Positions 30,837 through 34,736 of a stretch of DNA of 34,736 nucleotides are shown piece by piece. The DNA is taken from positions 8,628-43,363 of the forward strand of contig NVVD01000029.1 in the NCBI GenBank assembly GCA_002402105.1, written 5' to 3'. Position numbers and translations under genes: made by a program. Under the pieces are notes generated by a model, which was given only the letters and a program-made list of their open reading frames with translations, had not been told where the DNA came from and did no database searches. The stretch comes from Candidatus Cloacimonadota bacterium. Lineage in GTDB: Bacteria > Muiribacteriota > UBA6191. Positions within the stretch are counted from its first letter, which is position 1, and each line of letters opens with the position of its first letter.

Positions 30837-31778
30837 ATGAAGCTAAATAAAGACGAAAATATGAGATCCAATCAATATTTTGATATAAAAAGCTCAAAAA
30901 TAGGCTTCACAAAAGCAGGAATTTATTTATTAGTTTTTTGTTTAGGCTTAATGAGCTCTTCTTTTGCAACTGGTACTAATATTTTATTTTTATTAGATTT
31001 CTTTTTAATCAGCATATTAATTTTTAATTACCTTTATCTAAGATTATTATCTAAATCTAAATTGAAGTTAGAAATTCCAGATATAGTATTTGAAGATGAG
31101 TTTGTAAATTTAAAGTGGTGCTTTCAAAGTTATTATCCAATGAAGGCAAAAGTCACTTTTCAGATGAATCGTTTTGGAGAAGAAAAAGAATTTAAATCAC
31201 TTTTTTTCTTTTTTAACTCAGAAGTTTTAATTGAATCATTTTTTTTTCCAATTAGAGGTTTATATGAGGTAAGTCATATTTATTTAGAAATAGAATTTCC
31301 TTTTCCGTTGTTTGTTTTACATTATGAGAGTACATTTAATCAAAATATTTTTGTCTTACCAAAAGCTCACGAAAGTATGACTCCAACTAGTTTTTTAGAT
31401 GAATCTAAAGGTTTAGAACTAGAAGGATTTTATCAATTTAAAGAATATGTAACAGGTGACTCTATGAAACGAATTGCTTGGAAACAATATGCTAAAACAA
31501 ATAAATTAATGGTCATTGAAGAATCTCCTTCTAAATCATCTAGAGAGATTTTTTCTTTGAATTATGAAAAAGAAAATGAAAAGGAGTATTTTAGTGGAGT
31601 TAGTAGCTTTTTTTTAAATTTATTAAATAATAATCACGACTTTATTATTGTAGGGCTTCAATCACAATTTATTAGTCAAAATAAAAAAGGATTAAAAGAA
31701 GATCTATTAAAGTTTTTAGCAACTTATCAAAGAGTAAAAATACAAGAAAAAGGTAATATTAAACTAGTTTTAAAATAA
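30837..31778 (+). CDS. DUF58 membrane-associated protein
   Basis: 313 residues. Two closely spaced N-terminal membrane helices (about 26-45 and 48-68) are followed by a beta-rich domain and the DUF58 signature LEGFYQFKEYVTGDSMKRIAWKQYAKTNKLMVIEE (about 200-235). DUF58 proteins usually work with a MoxR AAA ATPase and a transglutaminase-like protein; the ATPase is absent from the window. An alternative start at 30861 (Met9) cannot be excluded because neither ATG has a clear RBS. One base separates its stop from the transglutaminase start. Confidence 0.87.
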   Translation: MKLNKDENMRSNQYFDIKSSKIGFTKAGIYLLVFCLGLMSSSFATGTNILFLLDFFLISILIFNYLYLRLLSKSKLKLEIPDIVFEDEFVNLKWCFQSYYPMKAKVTFQMNRFGEEKEFKSLFFFFNSEVLIESFFFPIRGLYEVSHIYLEIEFPFPLFVLHYESTFNQNIFVLPKAHESMTPTSFLDESKGLELEGFYQFKEYVTGDSMKRIAWKQYAKTNKLMVIEESPSKSSREIFSLNYEKENEKEYFSGVSSFFLNLLNNNHDFIIVGLQSQFISQNKKGLKEDLLKFLATYQRVKIQEKGNIKLVLK

Positions 31779-31779
31779 T

Positions 31780-33738
31780 ATGAGATTAATTACAAATATA
31801 TCAAAGCGTCTAGAAAAATATGGAGACTTTTATCTGATTCCAATTTTTTCATTAATTTCAATGATGCCATTTTCATTATTATTTGAAGAGAGTAAATTTT
31901 TTTGGTTTTTTTATATTATATGTTTTTTATTTGTTATTTTTAGAAAAAAACTACAAAAGGATTTTTTTGTAGTTTTATGTTTTATTTTCGGAGTATTAGT
32001 TTCTAGTTTACATTGGTATTATGTATCAAAAATAGATTTACTTTTTTTTGGAAGAGTTTTATTATTTTTATTGATGGGGCTTTGTGGTAGCCAGATAAAC
32101 AAAGAAAGAGCATTTGTAATTTGTTTTTTAGACTTTGTGATTGTTTTAGTTGCTGGGGCATTAACATATAAGTTTTGGTATGCAGTTTTTTTACTTTGTT
32201 TTTTATTATCTATCATTTATTTATGTTTAGATATTCAATACTTAGAGTTTAAAGCTAAAATTAATAAAAAACTAAGGCTTCATTATTCATTAAAATTATC
32301 ATTTTTTTTAATAGCTTGTGGTTTTGTATTGTTTTTTTGTTTTCCAAGAGGTGCATTTGGTAGAGTCCCAAATGAGCTAGGTCTTTCAGTTAGTGGTTTT
32401 TCTGAAAAAATGACTTATCAAGAAATGACAAAATTATTACAATCAAAAAAAGTTGTGATGAGAGTTTTTTCTACAAACCCGGCAGGGTACTATCAAGGAG
32501 TGATTTTAGATCATTTTGATGGAAAGTCTTGGACAAATAGTTTTTCAAATACAAATAAGACCTATAATTCATCTAATAAATATTTTAAGTTTCCTTTTGT
32601 AAAAAGAAATAAAAATAATATTACATATCAGTTTAAAGTTCTCCCAACTAGAGAAAAAACAATTTTCTTACCTCCATTTACTAAAAGTTTAAAAATTAAC
32701 CCATCTTCTATTAGAATGGATAAGCTAGGAAATATTAAAAGAATAAATACTCATACTAAAAGTTTAATTTATGAAGTCATTAGCGAAAACTTCAAAGAAA
32801 GTAAATCTTTATTGAATATTAATTTTGAAGCTCCAAAAGCTATAAAAAAGATTTATTTACAACTACCAAAGACTTCTAAAAAAGTTAAAAAATTAGCCTA
32901 TCATTTAGTAGAAGGGAAAAAAACAAAACTTGAAAAAATTCAAGCAATAAATAGTTTTTTTCAAAGAAGCTTTGTTTATTCATTATCATCTATCCATTCA
33001 GGAAACCCGATTGAAAACTTTTTATTAACGAATAGAAAGGGTCACTGTCAATATTTTGCTGGAGCAATGGTATTATTGTTGAGATTAAACGGTATTTCTT
33101 CTCGTGTAGTTGGTGGATATTCGGGAGGTACCTATAATGCATATGGAGATTATTTTACTATAAGACAAAGCGATGCCCATGCTTGGGTAGAAGTATATGC
33201 AAAAAATAGATGGATTATTATTGATCCAACTCCGAATGAAATTCCTGATTGGGTAATATGGAAGCTTGCAAATAATTTAGCAGATGAATTATCAAAAGTA
33301 ATGGAGTTTTTTGACTCTTCATGGCAGACTTATATTTTATATTTTTCACAAATTGATCAAAACTTATTTATTCAATTATTAAAAAACTATTTTAAAAAAA
33401 TGCCAATAATGAGTGTAATATTGGTAACCTTTTTTCTTTTATCCTTTTTTTACTTATGGAAACTTTATTTTTTATCCTTTCAATGGAAAAGAAAATATCA
33501 GAATAAGAATTTAAAAAGATTAGATGATTGGTTTAGTAAAAAAAAATATCCAAGATCTTTTGATATAGGTTTATTAGAGCATATTAAAAACTCTAACTTG
33601 AATGAGGCCGAAAAAAAAATATTATTTCAAATACAAGAAATTTTTTATTTTGAGAGTTTTTCAACTTCAAAAATAGATAATTCAAAAAGTAGTTTTAAAC
33701 TATTATTTTATAAGTTAAAAAATATATCAAAAAAGTGA
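31780..33738 (+). CDS. TgpA-like membrane transglutaminase/protease
   Basis: 652 residues. About six N-terminal membrane helices (1-200) are followed by a periplasmic transglutaminase-like domain with a complete catalytic triad: Cys423 (GHCQYFAGAM), His467 (SDAHAWVEV) and Asp482 (IIDPTPNE). A further membrane helix (about 545-565) precedes a charged cytoplasmic C-terminal tail of about 85 residues. This is the TgpA/DUF3488-transglutaminase layout. Partner proteins carry DUF58 domains, matching the gene just upstream. TgpA of Pseudomonas is essential, but its substrate is unsettled. Confidence 0.93.
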   Translation: MRLITNISKRLEKYGDFYLIPIFSLISMMPFSLLFEESKFFWFFYIICFLFVIFRKKLQKDFFVVLCFIFGVLVSSLHWYYVSKIDLLFFGRVLLFLLMGLCGSQINKERAFVICFLDFVIVLVAGALTYKFWYAVFLLCFLLSIIYLCLDIQYLEFKAKINKKLRLHYSLKLSFFLIACGFVLFFCFPRGAFGRVPNELGLSVSGFSEKMTYQEMTKLLQSKKVVMRVFSTNPAGYYQGVILDHFDGKSWTNSFSNTNKTYNSSNKYFKFPFVKRNKNNITYQFKVLPTREKTIFLPPFTKSLKINPSSIRMDKLGNIKRINTHTKSLIYEVISENFKESKSLLNINFEAPKAIKKIYLQLPKTSKKVKKLAYHLVEGKKTKLEKIQAINSFFQRSFVYSLSSIHSGNPIENFLLTNRKGHCQYFAGAMVLLLRLNGISSRVVGGYSGGTYNAYGDYFTIRQSDAHAWVEVYAKNRWIIIDPTPNEIPDWVIWKLANNLADELSKVMEFFDSSWQTYILYFSQIDQNLFIQLLKNYFKKMPIMSVILVTFFLLSFFYLWKLYFLSFQWKRKYQNKNLKRLDDWFSKKKYPRSFDIGLLEHIKNSNLNEAEKKILFQIQEIFYFESFSTSKIDNSKSSFKLLFYKLKNISKK

Positions 33739-33824
33739 TTTTTTATTTTAAAACTTGTTTAGTTTTTTTTTGCTTGATAATATTAAGAAAGTTTATTACT
33801 TTTTGATTAATAAGGAGAAATTAT

Positions 33825-34190
33825 ATGGAATTACCAAAACAAGGAAGCCTATGTTGGTTTGACTTAAGAGCTAAAGATACTAGTAAAATTAAAAGCTTTT
33901 ATAAAGAATTATTGAACTGGACATTTGAAGCTTTTGGAGATGGTTACGAATTAATTCAACTAGATGGTAGTCCAATAGGGGGGTTATGTAGTTTAGAAGA
34001 TGAGATTATATATGGTAATACTCCTGTAATATATTTTGCTGTAGATGAATTAAACCCAGCTATTGAAAAACTAAAAACACTTAAAGCAGAGTTAGTGGGA
34101 GAAAGAATAGATATTGGGAGTGATTGTGGATGTTTTCAAAATTTTAAAGACCCAGCAGGAAATTTTGTTGCTCTTTGGGCTAGTAAATAA
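33825..34190 (+). CDS. VOC-fold protein (glyoxalase/bleomycin-resistance superfamily)
   Basis: 121 residues, a single VOC domain. LCWFDLRAKDTSKIKSFYKELLNWTFE is the usual first beta-alpha-beta unit. GSPIGGLCSLED and the C-terminal FKDPAGNFVALW complete the second. Many such proteins carry metal ligands at His/Glu positions, and here the expected His of the first strand is Trp/Phe (CWFDL), so lyase activity is doubtful. AAGGAGA lies at a good distance before the ATG. Function unknown. Confidence 0.9.
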   Translation: MELPKQGSLCWFDLRAKDTSKIKSFYKELLNWTFEAFGDGYELIQLDGSPIGGLCSLEDEIIYGNTPVIYFAVDELNPAIEKLKTLKAELVGERIDIGSDCGCFQNFKDPAGNFVALWASK

Positions 34191-34343
34191 ATATAGCTTG
34201 ATTTTATAAATCAGTTGTGAGATTATTTTCTTTCTAAATTTTAATGTTGAATACTTTGTGTTTTATACATCTAAGATGGGTTTAGTTTTTTTAAGCTTTA
34301 AATAAGTGTATTTTAACATTTACTATCTATTAAGGGAGTTACT

Positions 34344-34523
34344 TTGAATTCAGAAGAAACTATAATAAATGAAGAAGAAAAGAAAATTATTGAAAAGTGT
34401 GATCAATGTTCACGAGATATTAGAAGAGAAATAACACTTGGTAATACTAAGAAAAAATTCTGTTCTGAATGGTGTTCAGTACAATATGTAGTTAGTGGAC
34501 AAGCATTTGAAGAGTCTGCTTAA
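34344..34523 (+). CDS. TTG-started TRASH/MYM-like zinc-finger microprotein
   Basis: 59 residues. The start must be TTG at 34344: AAGGGAG lies 5-6 bases upstream and no in-frame ATG exists nearby. A highly acidic N-terminus (EETIINEEEKK) is followed by a four-cysteine module, Cys19-x2-Cys22-x17-Cys40-x3-Cys44 (KCDQC ... FCSEWCSVQY), matching TRASH/MYM-type zinc fingers. These domains bind metal and are often part of metal-sensing or trafficking proteins. It stands alone between a VOC gene and a stable-RNA-like promoter and has its own terminator. Confidence 0.75.
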   Translation: MNSEETIINEEEKKIIEKCDQCSRDIRREITLGNTKKKFCSEWCSVQYVVSGQAFEESA

Positions 34524-34552
34524 AAGTAAACTAACAATTTATATTATATAAA

Positions 34553-34585
34553 AATCCTATTGGTTAACTCTAATAGGATTTTTTT
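34553..34585 (+). terminator. Intrinsic terminator of the zinc-finger gene
   Basis: AATCCTATT (34553-34561) pairs perfectly with AATAGGATT (34572-34580) and is followed by a T-run to 34585. It ends the microprotein transcript and isolates the promoter at 34651. Confidence 0.9.
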
Positions 34586-34650
34586 ATATCCAAATAACAA
34601 TGGCACTATTTATATAAATTAGAATAAAAAAATAAATTTTAAAATAGTTC

Positions 34651-34685
34651 TTGACTTTGTAAGAGGTCGAGCGTATTATAGCACT
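34651..34685 (+). promoter_or_regulatory. Strong sigma-70 promoter, probably of an rRNA operon
   Basis: TTGACT (34651-34656), an exact 17-bp spacer and TATTAT (34674-34679). The preceding bases are A/T tracts like an UP element, while the segment just after the -10 (GCACTCCTCCC) is unusually GC-rich for this genome, the discriminator type that makes promoters sensitive to ppGpp. The downstream leader to 34736 is also GC-richer than the rest of the window. An rRNA operon starting just beyond the edge is the most likely target; a tRNA cluster is the alternative. Confidence 0.7.
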
Positions 34686-34736
34686 CCTCCCAACAAAGAG
34701 GGCGTCGCAGACAAGTGAAAGACAAGATTTAGATTG

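Overview
The window is very AT-rich (roughly a quarter to 30% G+C by eye) and tightly packed, with many genes that overlap or abut. Lipobox lipoproteins, Sec signal peptides, periplasmic cytochrome c and haem-uptake genes indicate a Gram-negative, respiring heterotroph. The many secreted proteins (a matrixin with a dockerin-like tail, a cohesin-like lipoprotein, an HExxH protease) would fit a low-GC member of the Bdellovibrionota/former deltaproteobacterial lineages. That placement is a low-confidence guess, since no rRNA is in view. There is no insertion sequence, phage gene, tRNA or CRISPR array that I can recognise.

Layout. (1) 1-473: non-coding, with a perfect ParB-binding palindrome (parS), suggesting the origin-proximal chromosome arm. 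(2) 474-5140, minus: a three-gene operon for a small exported protein, a 1165-residue matrixin metalloprotease ending in a dockerin-like module, and a cohesin-like lipoprotein. This looks like a protease plus its own surface anchor. (3) 5333-11462, plus: an Ig-like lipoprotein, mutY, a large exported HExxH protein, a YdbC/DUF4937-like protein and an unknown membrane protein. (4) 11457-14117, minus: a 2-hydroxyacid dehydrogenase and argS.

(5) 14216-22587 is an iron/haem/oxidative-stress island: a di-haem cytochrome c peroxidase, a haem ABC importer (hmuTUV) preceded by two tiny coupled ORFs, a HutZ/HugZ-type haem-utilisation protein, a PepSY-type membrane protein, ferritin, a DUF1858/DUF2249 protein, a DUF438-hemerythrin-PAS protein and an unknown 128-residue protein. 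Four near-identical Fur-box-like sites lie here, each built over a -35/17-18 bp/-10 promoter. They probably tie peroxidase, haem import, PepSY protein and the unknown gene into one iron-repressed regulon.

(6) 22667-27362: a Sel1-repeat protein, several small proteins, and an overlapping pair of a methyltransferase and an unknown GAF-like protein. (7) 27583-30480: a TauE/SafE permease, then on the minus strand an excisionase-type HTH protein with a large exported repeat-like protein. (8) 30837-33738: a DUF58 protein and a TgpA-like membrane transglutaminase. (9) 33825-34736: a VOC-fold protein, a TTG-started TRASH-like zinc-finger microprotein with its own terminator, and at the right edge a near-consensus promoter with the look of a stable-RNA (probably rRNA) promoter.
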